Shown piece after piece: positions 40,184 to 48,446 of a stretch of 64,000 nucleotides of DNA. The number at the start of each line of letters is the position of its first letter. Within the stretch, counting starts at the first letter, position 1. The stretch spans positions 1 to 64,000 of the forward strand of contig JACPVJ010000169.1 of the NCBI GenBank assembly GCA_016191785.1, given 5' to 3'. A program made the position numbers and the translations under genes. Under the pieces are notes generated by a model. That model did not search any database and was not told the DNA's origin. It was given only the letters and a program-made list of their open reading frames with translations. This DNA comes from Myxococcales bacterium (GTDB lineage: Bacteria > Myxococcota_A > Polyangia > Polyangiales > Polyangiaceae).

Positions 40184-41383
40184 ATGGGGCCGACCACCAC
40201 ACGTGTCTGCGCCGGCGTGCTGCTCGCCGTCGTCGCGGCGACCAGTGTCACGTTGCCCGCGCGCGTGACCCACGCCGCGCCCGCCGCTGACGCCGCCGCG
40301 CTGAAGAAATTCGAAGAGGGCCGAAAGGCGTACGACGCCGGCAAGTTCGAGGAGGCGCTGCTCGCGTTCAAGGGCAGCCTCGAGCTGCTCGCGAGCCCCA
40401 ACACGCGCCTGTACATCGCGCGCTGCTATCGCGCGCTGGGCAAGCCGGCCAGCGCTTACACCATGTATCGCATGGCCTCGAAAGAGGCCCAGGACCGCCT
40501 CGCCGCAACTGGCGAGAAGCGCTACACCGCCACGCGGGACTCGGCGATCAGCGAAGCGGGGGAGCTCGAGGCGAAGGTGCCGCGCATCACCCTCGCGTTG
40601 CCCTCGGACGCGCCCGACGGCACCGAGGTGAAGCTCGACGGCGAGGTCGTTCCGCGCGGCGGCTGGGGCGTCGCCACCGAGATCGATCCGGGCCCCCACG
40701 AGGTGACCGCGACGGGTCCGCGTCGCAAGCCCTTCGCATCGAAGATCGAGCTCGCCGAAGGGCAGCAGAAGCGCGTCGACGTAGAGCTCGCGAAGCTGGC
40801 GACGGCCTTCGTCAGCATCAAGCTCACCAGCCGACCGGCGGGGCTCTCCATCGACCTCGGCGGCAAGCCGCTGGACACCGGCGCCCTCGGCAGCGAGCAG
40901 GCGGTCGACGCCGGGGCCTTCGAGCTCTTGGTGCGCGCGCCGGGTCACAAGGATTTCGTCTGGAAGAAGGTCCTTGCCGACGGCGAGCGCGCGACCGTCG
41001 AGGTGAAGCTGGTCGCGCAGAAGGTGGCCGGGGGCGCAGCCAAGGGGACGCCCAAGTGGATGTTCTACGCGGTGGCCGGCGCGAGCGTGGTCGCGCTGGG
41101 CGCGGGCTCGTACTTCGCGGTGCAGGCCAAGTCGCTCTCGGACGACGAGCAAGCCAAGAACAAGTTCCTCCGCGACCCCGCCGAGCGCGATCGCGTCGAC
41201 TCGCTCTCGGGCACCGCGAACCTGCTCTTCATCGCGGGCGGCGCCCTCGCCGTCGGCGCCGGCGTGCTGGCCTTCACCACGCAGTGGGGCGGCGCGAAGG
41301 AGAGAGAGAAAGCGAAGGCGACGGCGGTCGCGCCGTGGCTGGGCGTCGGCACGGCGGGCGTCGCCGCGCGGGGGAGCTTCTGA
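40184..41383 (+). CDS. TPR/PEGA-type envelope protein
   Basis: The 399-residue protein has a signal peptide (to THAA), a TPR-like region (KKFEEGRKAYDAGKFEEALL, near residue 40), then two strand-rich PEGA-like blocks (about 130-200 and 205-270; the repeat of the type 'G..V.LDG' / 'G.H...V.APGHKDF'), two hydrophobic helices around 290-310 and 340-365, and the C-terminus GVAARGSF. It is the third paralogue of this layout in the window. It lies downstream of a LuxR-unit promoter motif and its stop overlaps the next lipoprotein start (TGATG). Confidence 0.84.
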   Translation: MGPTTTRVCAGVLLAVVAATSVTLPARVTHAAPAADAAALKKFEEGRKAYDAGKFEEALLAFKGSLELLASPNTRLYIARCYRALGKPASAYTMYRMASKEAQDRLAATGEKRYTATRDSAISEAGELEAKVPRITLALPSDAPDGTEVKLDGEVVPRGGWGVATEIDPGPHEVTATGPRRKPFASKIELAEGQQKRVDVELAKLATAFVSIKLTSRPAGLSIDLGGKPLDTGALGSEQAVDAGAFELLVRAPGHKDFVWKKVLADGERATVEVKLVAQKVAGGAAKGTPKWMFYAVAGASVVALGAGSYFAVQAKSLSDDEQAKNKFLRDPAERDRVDSLSGTANLLFIAGGALAVGAGVLAFTTQWGGAKEREKAKATAVAPWLGVGTAGVAARGSF

Positions 41384-42858
41384 TGCGTCGCGCCCTCGGA
41401 GCCGGGCTCGTCACGCTGGCTGGCGCGTGCACCTTCGGCGGGCTCGCGGAGTACGAGATCGGCGAGTGCAATCCCCTCGCGACCAAGGCGGACGACCCCT
41501 GCGACGCTCTCAACGCCGATAGGGATCAGAGCTGCACCGCTTACCTCTGCGATCCGAACACCCGGCGCTGCGCGCTGCGGCCACGGGACGACGACCGTGA
41601 CGGCTTCCCCAGCGGGGCGTGCGGGGGGCCGGACTGCGACGACCAGGACCGGGACCGAAAGCCGGGCCTGACCGAGTGGTGCGATCAGAAGGACAACGAC
41701 TGCAACGGCGTGCCCGACGACAACGTGGACGCGAAGACGCCGAAGCAGGTGAAGGACATCGGAGAGAAGGCCACCGATCCGATCATCACGGGCGAGGACG
41801 CACCGGGCATGCTCGGCGCGTGGGTGGGCGCCAAGTCCTCCGGCGGCAAGTGCCTGTTCGCGGCGTCGCTGCCGGCGGGGTCGGGCGGCGATGGCTGTGC
41901 GCTCTTGGCGGACGAGACGAACCTGGAGCCGCGGCACCCGTTCGCGCGCCCCTTGGTCGGAGGCACCGCGGCGCTGGTGATCGCGACCAGCCCCTGCACA
42001 CCGGGCGAGCTCTTGTATCGGTTCGCGGGGTCGGGAAAGGCCGGCAAGGCCACGCTCGGCTGCATCACCGCCGGCGCTTCGCTGCCCGCGTTCGCGCCGC
42101 TCGGGGTCGGCGACCAGGGCGTCGGTGCGTACTACGAGGTGCAGTACCCGAAGCGCAACGACCCGCTCGCGAGCTGCGCCGGCGCGGCGCCCGCGCCGCT
42201 GCACGTGGTGCCGATCAACGACGCCAAGAGCAACACCGCATCCCTCAGCGCGCCCCAGCCGCTCGCCCCCGACGCGACGAGCGTTCGTCCGCCGCTGGTG
42301 CTCGCGGCGGGCACGCGCGCCCTGGTCGCATCACCCGCGGGCGCCGACGTCGGCGTGTGGCTGGTCGAGCCGAACGGCGGCGCCCTCGCGACCATCGCCA
42401 GCGCGACGGTGCCAGGGCTCGCCGGCGCGCGGGCGGTCTCTGGCTTCGCACGCGCGGACGGGGCGGCCCAGCAGGTCGCGCTCGTCGCCGAGATCGGCTG
42501 CACCCCGCAGAAGCTGATGATCGCGCTGTTCTCGTTCGACGCCGCGCAGGGCACCTTCGGCACGCCACAGGTCGCGGAGGTCGCCGCCGCTTCGGCGGGC
42601 TTCCAGACCGGGGCGCACGTGGCGTGGCAAGAGAGCTCGAAAGAGTGGCTCGTCACCTGGCTCGCCGACGGCCCGGCCATCCGCAGCCAGCGCCTCGACG
42701 CGAGCGGGAAGCGGGTCGGCCCGGCCACCGATCTCGCCGGGTTCGTCGGCGCGAAGCCGAGCCCCCTCGGCGATCTCTTCCTGCTCAAGGCGTCGCAGTC
42801 GACGTCTGGGCAGAAGCTCGAGCTCTGGTTCGTGCCGGGCGCGTGCGGGCAGACGTGA
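41383..42858 (+). CDS. Lipoprotein with MopE-like metal-binding motif and beta-rich C-terminus
   Basis: The 491-residue protein has a lipoprotein signal (Cys16 in AGAC) and, at residues about 65-115, the pattern DDDRDGFPSG...CDDQDRDRKPG...CDQKDNDCNG that defines the MopE/PF11617 type of calcium- or copper-binding motif. The rest (120-490) is strand-rich with no repeats and could be a beta-propeller. It is presumably exported to the outer membrane. Co-translated with 40184. Metal binding is inferred from the motif. Confidence 0.83.
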   Translation: MRRALGAGLVTLAGACTFGGLAEYEIGECNPLATKADDPCDALNADRDQSCTAYLCDPNTRRCALRPRDDDRDGFPSGACGGPDCDDQDRDRKPGLTEWCDQKDNDCNGVPDDNVDAKTPKQVKDIGEKATDPIITGEDAPGMLGAWVGAKSSGGKCLFAASLPAGSGGDGCALLADETNLEPRHPFARPLVGGTAALVIATSPCTPGELLYRFAGSGKAGKATLGCITAGASLPAFAPLGVGDQGVGAYYEVQYPKRNDPLASCAGAAPAPLHVVPINDAKSNTASLSAPQPLAPDATSVRPPLVLAAGTRALVASPAGADVGVWLVEPNGGALATIASATVPGLAGARAVSGFARADGAAQQVALVAEIGCTPQKLMIALFSFDAAQGTFGTPQVAEVAAASAGFQTGAHVAWQESSKEWLVTWLADGPAIRSQRLDASGKRVGPATDLAGFVGAKPSPLGDLFLLKASQSTSGQKLELWFVPGACGQT

Positions 42859-42878
42859 CTGACTTGGGAGGAACAAGC

Positions 42879-44381
42879 ATGGAACGAATCATCGGCGTGC
42901 TCTTTGTCGTGACTTCGGCGGCGGTCATGACCGCCGCGTGCAGCAGCGGCGACTCTGGCGGCGGCGGCGGGATTGGCGGCGCTGACGGCGGCGGCGCGGG
43001 CGGCTCGAGCGGCTCGGGCGGCTCGGCAGCGGGCGGCTCGGGGGCGGGCGGTAGCGGCGGCGCGGCGGTCGACTGCACGACCGACACCGACTGCGCGGCG
43101 AAGATGCCTGCGACCAACCCGGCCGACTGCGCCGAAGCGAAGTGCGACCTGGTACTCAAGAAGTGCAACTTCGTGGCGAAGGACGCGGATGGGGATGGGC
43201 ACACGGCGAAGGACTGCACGGCCATCGGCAGCGGAGCCGTTGCGACGGGAGATGACTGCGACGACTCGAGCTCGAGCATCTACCCGGGCTCGGGGACCGA
43301 GAAGTGCAACGGCAAGGACGACGACTGCGACGGGCAGACCGACGAAGACGCGCCCAACCTGACGGACCCGTGCACGGTCGGCGTGGGGGAATGCCAAGCG
43401 ACCGGCGTGAAGACCTGCAAGGACGGGAGCTACTCCGGGTGCTCGGCCACTCCGGGCACCCCGTCGCCGGACTATCCGGTGTGCGATGGCAAGGATCACG
43501 ACTGTGATGGGGCGACAAACACAGGCTGCGTCTGCCCCACGGGCAAGTCCGAACCCTGTGGGAACTGCGGAGGCAATCGAACCTGCGTCGCCGGGCAATG
43601 GGGCCCTTGTTCTGTCGTCACGCCGCCGAACCTCGGTGCCTCCTGCAACAACAGCTGCGGCACCATCAAGTGCGATGGGTCATGCAGCAACTCCACACCC
43701 AACGTCGGGGGTAGCTGCAACAACAGCTGCGGCACCATCAAGTGCGATGGGTCATGCAGCAACTCCACATCCAACGTCGGGGGTGGCTGCAACAACAACT
43801 GCGGCACCATCAACTGCGATGGGTCATGCTCAAAACCTAGCCCTGCGAACTGGGGCCAGAGCTGCGGTGCATGCGGCAAGGGGAAGATCGACTGCGCCGG
43901 CAGCTGCGTTGGCGACTCCGGTCCGACTCAGCAGGTGGGAGATGACCCCGGAGGTCAGGGGCCCTACAGCGATTACGGCGTTGGCGGCTGCCACAACTGC
44001 AGCGGGGTCGGGCCTAATCAAGAGTTCGTGACGCACTGGTACTCGGGCGCGATCCCGACCGTTGGCTCTTGGTCCGTGACCGGCAGCGTCACCGTGACGA
44101 ACACGGGCGGCGGGTGCTGGATCAACAGCAACGCGGCGATAAAGGTCGAGTGCTACGACTCGCTGCCTGGCTGTGCTGGCCCCTATGTCTTCTTGGGCAC
44201 CACGACCGTGAACAACAACCAAATGGGGCAGGCCGTCCCTCTGGTGGGCACTGTTACCACGCCGGGACACACGATCTGCTGCAACTACAAAAAGCCGCCG
44301 ACCGGCGACTGGACTCCGTGTTTCCAGGCGTGCTGCAACCGGAACGTCAAGACCACCTGGACCGCCAACGGCTGTTTCTGA
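42879..44381 (+). CDS. Metal-binding-motif lipoprotein with Cys repeats
   Basis: The 500-residue protein has a good lipobox (TAAC, Cys21) and a Gly/Ala/Ser linker, then a MopE-like motif (DADGDGH...DDCDD...CNGKDDDCDGQTDED, about 100-160). Three near-identical Cys repeats (from about residue 253) are encoded by 72-bp DNA repeats. The C-terminal domain (from about 360) is strand-rich and Cys-rich. GGGAGG 7 bp upstream fixes the ATG at 42879. The 3' half of the gene is visibly less GC-rich than its surroundings. Kinase 44406 follows by 24 bp, so it is in the same module. Confidence 0.85.
   Translation: MERIIGVLFVVTSAAVMTAACSSGDSGGGGGIGGADGGGAGGSSGSGGSAAGGSGAGGSGGAAVDCTTDTDCAAKMPATNPADCAEAKCDLVLKKCNFVAKDADGDGHTAKDCTAIGSGAVATGDDCDDSSSSIYPGSGTEKCNGKDDDCDGQTDEDAPNLTDPCTVGVGECQATGVKTCKDGSYSGCSATPGTPSPDYPVCDGKDHDCDGATNTGCVCPTGKSEPCGNCGGNRTCVAGQWGPCSVVTPPNLGASCNNSCGTIKCDGSCSNSTPNVGGSCNNSCGTIKCDGSCSNSTSNVGGGCNNNCGTINCDGSCSKPSPANWGQSCGACGKGKIDCAGSCVGDSGPTQQVGDDPGGQGPYSDYGVGGCHNCSGVGPNQEFVTHWYSGAIPTVGSWSVTGSVTVTNTGGGCWINSNAAIKVECYDSLPGCAGPYVFLGTTTVNNNQMGQAVPLVGTVTTPGHTICCNYKKPPTGDWTPCFQACCNRNVKTTWTANGCF
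43635..43834. repeat. 72-bp tandem repeat (2.8 units)
   Basis: Units at 43635-43706 and 43707-43778 are almost identical in DNA, and a third partial unit (to about 43834) differs at a few bases. Each encodes G(G/A)SCNNSCGTIKCDGSCSNS and a short link. Nearly identical DNA suggests recent duplication. Confidence 0.9.
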
Positions 44382-44405
44382 GCGGCGCTGACACAGCACG
44401 AACCG

Positions 44406-45899
44406 ATGATCGATCCCTCCCTCATCGCCTCCCGCTACCGCGTCCTCCGGGAGCTCGGTCGCGGGGGCATGGGGGTGGTGTACGTGGTGGAGCACGTCAA
44501 CACCGGGGATCACCTCGCGCTGAAGCTGCTCCTGGCGCACGCCAACGCGTCGCCCGAGACCGTGGAGCGGTTCAAGCGCGAGGCCCGGGCCCCGGCCAAG
44601 ATCAAGAGCGAGCACGTGGTCAAGGTCACCGACGCGGACGTCGCGCCGGAGCTCGACCACGCGCCGTTCCTGGTGATGGAGTTGCTCGACGGTCAGGACC
44701 TCGAGAAGCTGGTCGAGACCTACGGCATGCTGCCGCCGGACCAGGTCGTGGACCTCTTGGCGCAGGTCGCGCGCGCGCTCGACAAGGCGCACGCCGCGGG
44801 CATCGTGCACCGCGATCTGAAGCCCGAGAACCTGTTCTTGCACAAACGCGAAGGCGGCTCAGAGATCGTCAAGATCCTCGACTTCGGCATCAGCAAGGTG
44901 ATGGGCGGCGAGGGCCTCGGGTCCACCGCGCAGGCCGGCGGCGGCACCAAGACCGGGGCCGTGTTCGGCACGCCGCTCTACATGGCGCCCGAGCAGGCCA
45001 AGGGCCTGCAAGCGCAGATTGGCCCGTGCACCGACATCTGGGCGCTGGGCCTGATCGCGTATCGCCTGATCACCGGTCAGATCTACTGGCGCGCGAACAC
45101 CGTCGCGGAGCTCTTGGTGCAGATCATCGCCGAGCCGATGGCGCCGCCGTCGTCGCTCAGACCGTTCGCCATCGGTCCGGCCTTCGACGCCTGGTTCGCG
45201 CGCTCGTGTGATCGCGATCCCGCGCTGCGCTTCCGCACCGTGGGCGAGCAGGTGCGCGCTCTGGCCGAAGCGCTCGGCGTGCCGGTGCCCGCGGGGCTGT
45301 CCGCCGAGGCCAGCGTCGCGGTCCCCCCCGTCGTTGCATCGTCGCCGCACGGCGCGCCGTCGGTCGTGCAGGCGTCCGCGCCTCACATCGGCTACGCGCC
45401 CACCGCGCAGTCGCCGCAGGTGCAAGCCGCGAGCGGGGACGACTTCAACCGGTCGAACGCCTCGGTGTACAGCACGGTCTCGGGCTCCGTCGGCACGAAG
45501 AGGTCGGTGCTGCCCTTCGTGGCCGCGGGGGCGGTGGTCTTGCTGCTCGCGATCGGGGGCACCGTGTTCGCGATCACGCGGGCAAGCGCCACCGCGGCGG
45601 TCGAGCCCAGCACCGCTGCCTCTGCCGACACCGCGCTGGGCGCCGCTCCCGCCGTCGCGTCGCCGACGGCCGCGCCCGCGCCCGCTCCGAGCCCCGAGGC
45701 AGTCGTGAAGCCCGAAGACCTCCCGTCGAGCAACGACACCAAGCGCCCAACCACCACGGCGAAGCCGACCAGCACGAAAGCCACCGCTGACGCGGGAGCC
45801 GCCGCCGCGACCCCCGCGCCGCCTCCCCCGGTCGCCGACCCACCGCCCACGCCGAAGCCCGCGGGGAAGAAGCCGGTGCACAACCCCGAAGCTCCGTAG
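44406..45899 (+). CDS. Membrane-anchored Ser/Thr kinase
   Basis: The 497-residue protein has a complete kinase domain (10-285): GRGGMGVVY, Lys40, HRDLKPEN (135-142), DFG (159-161), APEQ. The linker is Ser/Pro/Gln-rich, with one TM helix near 368-390 and an Ala/Thr/Pro-rich outside tail. It closes the third envelope module, after a TPR/PEGA protein and two lipoproteins. The start has no strong ribosome site, and lies 24 bp behind the lipoprotein stop. Confidence 0.92.
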   Translation: MIDPSLIASRYRVLRELGRGGMGVVYVVEHVNTGDHLALKLLLAHANASPETVERFKREARAPAKIKSEHVVKVTDADVAPELDHAPFLVMELLDGQDLEKLVETYGMLPPDQVVDLLAQVARALDKAHAAGIVHRDLKPENLFLHKREGGSEIVKILDFGISKVMGGEGLGSTAQAGGGTKTGAVFGTPLYMAPEQAKGLQAQIGPCTDIWALGLIAYRLITGQIYWRANTVAELLVQIIAEPMAPPSSLRPFAIGPAFDAWFARSCDRDPALRFRTVGEQVRALAEALGVPVPAGLSAEASVAVPPVVASSPHGAPSVVQASAPHIGYAPTAQSPQVQAASGDDFNRSNASVYSTVSGSVGTKRSVLPFVAAGAVVLLLAIGGTVFAITRASATAAVEPSTAASADTALGAAPAVASPTAAPAPAPSPEAVVKPEDLPSSNDTKRPTTTAKPTSTKATADAGAAAATPAPPPPVADPPPTPKPAGKKPVHNPEAP

Positions 45900-45911
45900 G
45901 GGCGGGTCGCG

Positions 45912-47306
45912 TTACCGTGCCCCGCGCCCGCTCCGACTGCCTAGACCGGGAGCGAGCTCCGGAAGCCGGTGGAGCAAGTAGAGCGGTAGCGACAGCAGCG
46001 TGTACCTGGCACGGTCACGCTGCGTCGTCAGAACGTCGACCTCCATCACCGACGGGGGATTCGTGTCGACGCGGACCGCAAGGGTCGAGCGTTTGTCGGC
46101 CATGAACTGGTGCAGGCTCTTCATGGCTCCGCTGCTGCCCGCCTTGATCTCGACCGGGACCACCCGTCCGCCCACCTCGACGACGTAGTCGACCTCACCG
46201 GGCCGACCGCCCTCCCGGTGCCAGTAGTAGAGGCGCGGACCGTCGCCGGACGACGGCTCCAAGAGGCGGAGCGCTTGGCCCGCCATCTGCTCTGCCAGGC
46301 GCGCGCGGATCTCGGACGAGAGCTCGGCCGCGTTCGGGAACACCCGCGAGGCGGGCGTGCCGAGCCAGGCGTGGGCCAACCCGACGTCGAGGAGGATGAC
46401 CTTGCGCACGTTCGCCTTTGCCTCACCGCCCAGAGGCAGCCCGTTCGCGGCGGTGTGGGTCACGAAGTGGCAGAGCTTGGCGGCGGCCAGGAGCTCGAGC
46501 GCCCGCTTTGCCTGCTGACCTTTCAAGTCGGCTCCGACCCGCTCGTACACGAACTTCTGACCGATCGACCGAACCGCCGCGTGAAGCACGGCATCGAGCA
46601 CATCCCGTGGGATGCGCGTCCCGTACTTTCCGAAATCGTCTCGGTACGTCGCTGCGAGCTCCCGTTGCGCCTCGCGACAGGAACGTGGGGAGGCTCCACC
46701 GGCGTCCAGCGCGACAATCGCTGGCATCCCGCCGACCATTGCAAAGCGCTCCAGCCACTCGGTCGCCTTGTCGTGGACGGCGTCCGAGAGCTTCTTCGTC
46801 GGCGTCCAACCTGCGAGCGCGGTGACCAGGCGGCGCTGCCCATGCGCCTCCAGGTACTCGACGAAGCCCATCGGTTCCACATGGCGATACTGGATCCGCC
46901 CCACGGGCATGTTGAAGATGGCCCCGCCGAGCACGAGCTCGAGGAGCGAGCCGGCCGCCACCACCGGCAACTCCGGCAGCTCTTCCGCGAACCAGCGCAG
47001 CTTGGCAAAGAGCTCGGGCGCAGCCTGGATCTCGTCGAGGAAGAGCAGCGTGCGGGTGGGATCGAGCTCCTGGGCGCGGGCGATCTCGAGATCTCCGAGG
47101 ATGACCCGCGGGTCGTTGGATCGAAACGCACGACGATGACTCGGATCGCGCTCGAGGTTGAGCTCGACGAGGGTCTTTCCGTGGGCTCTCGCGAGCTCGC
47201 GGACCAGCCAGGTCTTGCCCACCTGGCGCGCGCCCCGCAGAACCAGCGGCAGGCGGTGGGGCGCCGCGAGCCAGGCCGAAAGATCGCTCTCGATCAGCCG
47301 TTTCAC
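45912..47306 (-). CDS. AAA_14 ATPase with DUF4143 domain
   Basis: The 464-residue protein has Walker A GARQVGKT, Walker B TLLFLDEIQ, an AGSLLE sensor and a C-terminal DUF4143 domain with EVDYVV and EIKAG. It is only distantly similar to the ATPase at 7224, whose start is also AT-rich with a clear promoter. GTG at 47306 is the start that fits the promoter and the RLIESDLSAWL opening. Two copies of CAACGCGTTG flank its promoter. Its role is unknown; members of this family are often seen as mobile or defence-linked ORFans. Confidence 0.85.
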   Translation of the reverse strand: MKRLIESDLSAWLAAPHRLPLVLRGARQVGKTWLVRELARAHGKTLVELNLERDPSHRRAFRSNDPRVILGDLEIARAQELDPTRTLLFLDEIQAAPELFAKLRWFAEELPELPVVAAGSLLELVLGGAIFNMPVGRIQYRHVEPMGFVEYLEAHGQRRLVTALAGWTPTKKLSDAVHDKATEWLERFAMVGGMPAIVALDAGGASPRSCREAQRELAATYRDDFGKYGTRIPRDVLDAVLHAAVRSIGQKFVYERVGADLKGQQAKRALELLAAAKLCHFVTHTAANGLPLGGEAKANVRKVILLDVGLAHAWLGTPASRVFPNAAELSSEIRARLAEQMAGQALRLLEPSSGDGPRLYYWHREGGRPGEVDYVVEVGGRVVPVEIKAGSSGAMKSLHQFMADKRSTLAVRVDTNPPSVMEVDVLTTQRDRARYTLLSLPLYLLHRLPELAPGLGSRSGRGAR

Positions 47307-47314
47307 GACGCTAG

Positions 47315-47342
47315 ACGATAATTCAACGCGTTGATTTTGCAA
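47315..47342 (-). promoter_or_regulatory. Promoter of the second DUF4143 ATPase gene
   Basis: On the minus strand TTGCAA (47342-47337), 16 bp, TATCGT (47320-47315) lies 8 bp before the GTG at 47306. Operator-like palindromes lie in the spacer and upstream. The match to consensus is moderate. Confidence 0.4.
47324..47333. promoter_or_regulatory. Operator-like palindrome CAACGCGTTG, inner copy
   Basis: A 10-bp perfect palindrome inside the promoter spacer of the ATPase gene, 33 bp centre to centre from the outer copy. Binding there would block the polymerase. Confidence 0.55.
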
Positions 47343-47353
47343 CCCAGCGACAA

Positions 47354-47369
47354 AAACAACGCGTTGTTT
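47354..47369. promoter_or_regulatory. Operator-like 16-bp palindrome, outer copy
   Basis: AAACAACGCGTTGTTT is a perfect 16-bp palindrome containing the same CAACGCGTTG core (47357-47366). It lies between the two divergent starts at 47306 and 47457, so it could control either. Confidence 0.55.
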
Positions 47370-47414
47370 CCAGCGCACCCGGTCCCGACGGGCCCCGGCG
47401 CGACGCGTGAAAAA

Positions 47415-47446
47415 AGTACCATGCCCATGCGCCCGCCGGCCCGCTA
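47415..47446 (+). promoter_or_regulatory. TACCATG-N20-CTA element (copy 6)
   Basis: AGTACCATG (47415-47423), 20 bp, CTA (47444-47446) before the LuxR start at 47457. The first block keeps CCATG, and the spacing from CCATG to CTA is one base shorter than in copies 1-3. Confidence 0.4.
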
Positions 47447-47456
47447 GCCTTGGCAC

Positions 47457-48446
47457 GTGGGCGACATGGACATGGTCGGCGTGATCGAGAGCGCGTACCG
47501 CACCGAGCTCTCGGAGGCGGAGTGGCTGTCGGAGGTCGCCCGCGCGGCACGTCCGCACCTGGACGCAGGCTTTGGCGTGGCCACCTGGACCTTCGACGCG
47601 CGGGATCTCACCCGGACCGTGGTGATGAACACCGGTTTCGCCGGGGACGACCCGGGTGTCCTGACCGCCATGGCCGCAGCCAGCGAGGCCGCCGGACGGC
47701 AACCCCGTGACTTCCGGGCGGCCGCCCACGCGAATGGTCCTTGCCAGACGGTGAGCGAGGTCGTGGGGACCGCCGCACTCGAGGTCCCCGAGCTTCGAGT
47801 GGCGTTCGCCCCGTACGACGTGCACGACATGATGGGAGTCGTCGGCGCCGATCCGACCGGTTTCGGCCTGGGTGTGGGCGCGGCCCTGCGCGCGCCCCGC
47901 AGAGCGACCCGCGCCGAGGTGCGGCAGTGGTCGCGGGTCGCCGCGCACCTGGCCGCCGGGTTCCGCTTGCGCCGCACCATCGACACGCGCCCCGTCGAGG
48001 CCATCGTCACCCCGGATGGCAAGGTCGCACACGCCGAGAGCGCCGCGAAGTCGAGCGATGCGCTCGAGACGTTGCGCCGGGCCGCCATCTCCGTCGACCG
48101 CGCCCGGGGTCGCCTCCGACGCGAGGACTGCGACGAGGCGATCGAGATCTGGCGTGGGCTGATCTCGGGACGCTGGTCGTTGGTCGAGCAGTTCGAGAGC
48201 GACGGCCGGCGGCTGCTGGTCGCCCGTCAAAACGACCCCGAGACGCCGTTTCCCCCGAACCTGACCATGCGCGAGCGGCAGGTCCTGATCTTTCGCATGC
48301 TCGGACACCCGCTCAAGCTGATCGCCTACGAGCTCGGGTTGAGCATCTCGACCGTCAGCAGCACGCTTCAAGGCGCGCTCCGCAAGCTGGGGGTGAGCTC
48401 GATCGCGGACGTCATCCGAATGCTCATGCCGGGCGCGGAGCCATGA
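47457..48446 (+). CDS. LuxR-type HTH regulator with N-terminal GAF-like domain (type A)
   Basis: The 329-residue protein (GTG 47457; ATG 47466 is equally possible) has a globular N-terminal region of about 180 residues with the feel of a GAF-like sensor (FGVATWTFDARDLTRTVV) and a linker. Residues about 225-325 are the same as the type-A small proteins: IWRGLISGRWSLVEQFESDGRR and the HTH LTMRERQVLIFRMLGHPLKLIAYELGLSISTV. It thus shows how the two short type-A genes may have arisen, by loss of the sensor. It ends in an ATGA overlap with the type-B gene at 48443. Confidence 0.82.
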   Translation: MGDMDMVGVIESAYRTELSEAEWLSEVARAARPHLDAGFGVATWTFDARDLTRTVVMNTGFAGDDPGVLTAMAAASEAAGRQPRDFRAAAHANGPCQTVSEVVGTAALEVPELRVAFAPYDVHDMMGVVGADPTGFGLGVGAALRAPRRATRAEVRQWSRVAAHLAAGFRLRRTIDTRPVEAIVTPDGKVAHAESAAKSSDALETLRRAAISVDRARGRLRREDCDEAIEIWRGLISGRWSLVEQFESDGRRLLVARQNDPETPFPPNLTMRERQVLIFRMLGHPLKLIAYELGLSISTVSSTLQGALRKLGVSSIADVIRMLMPGAEP

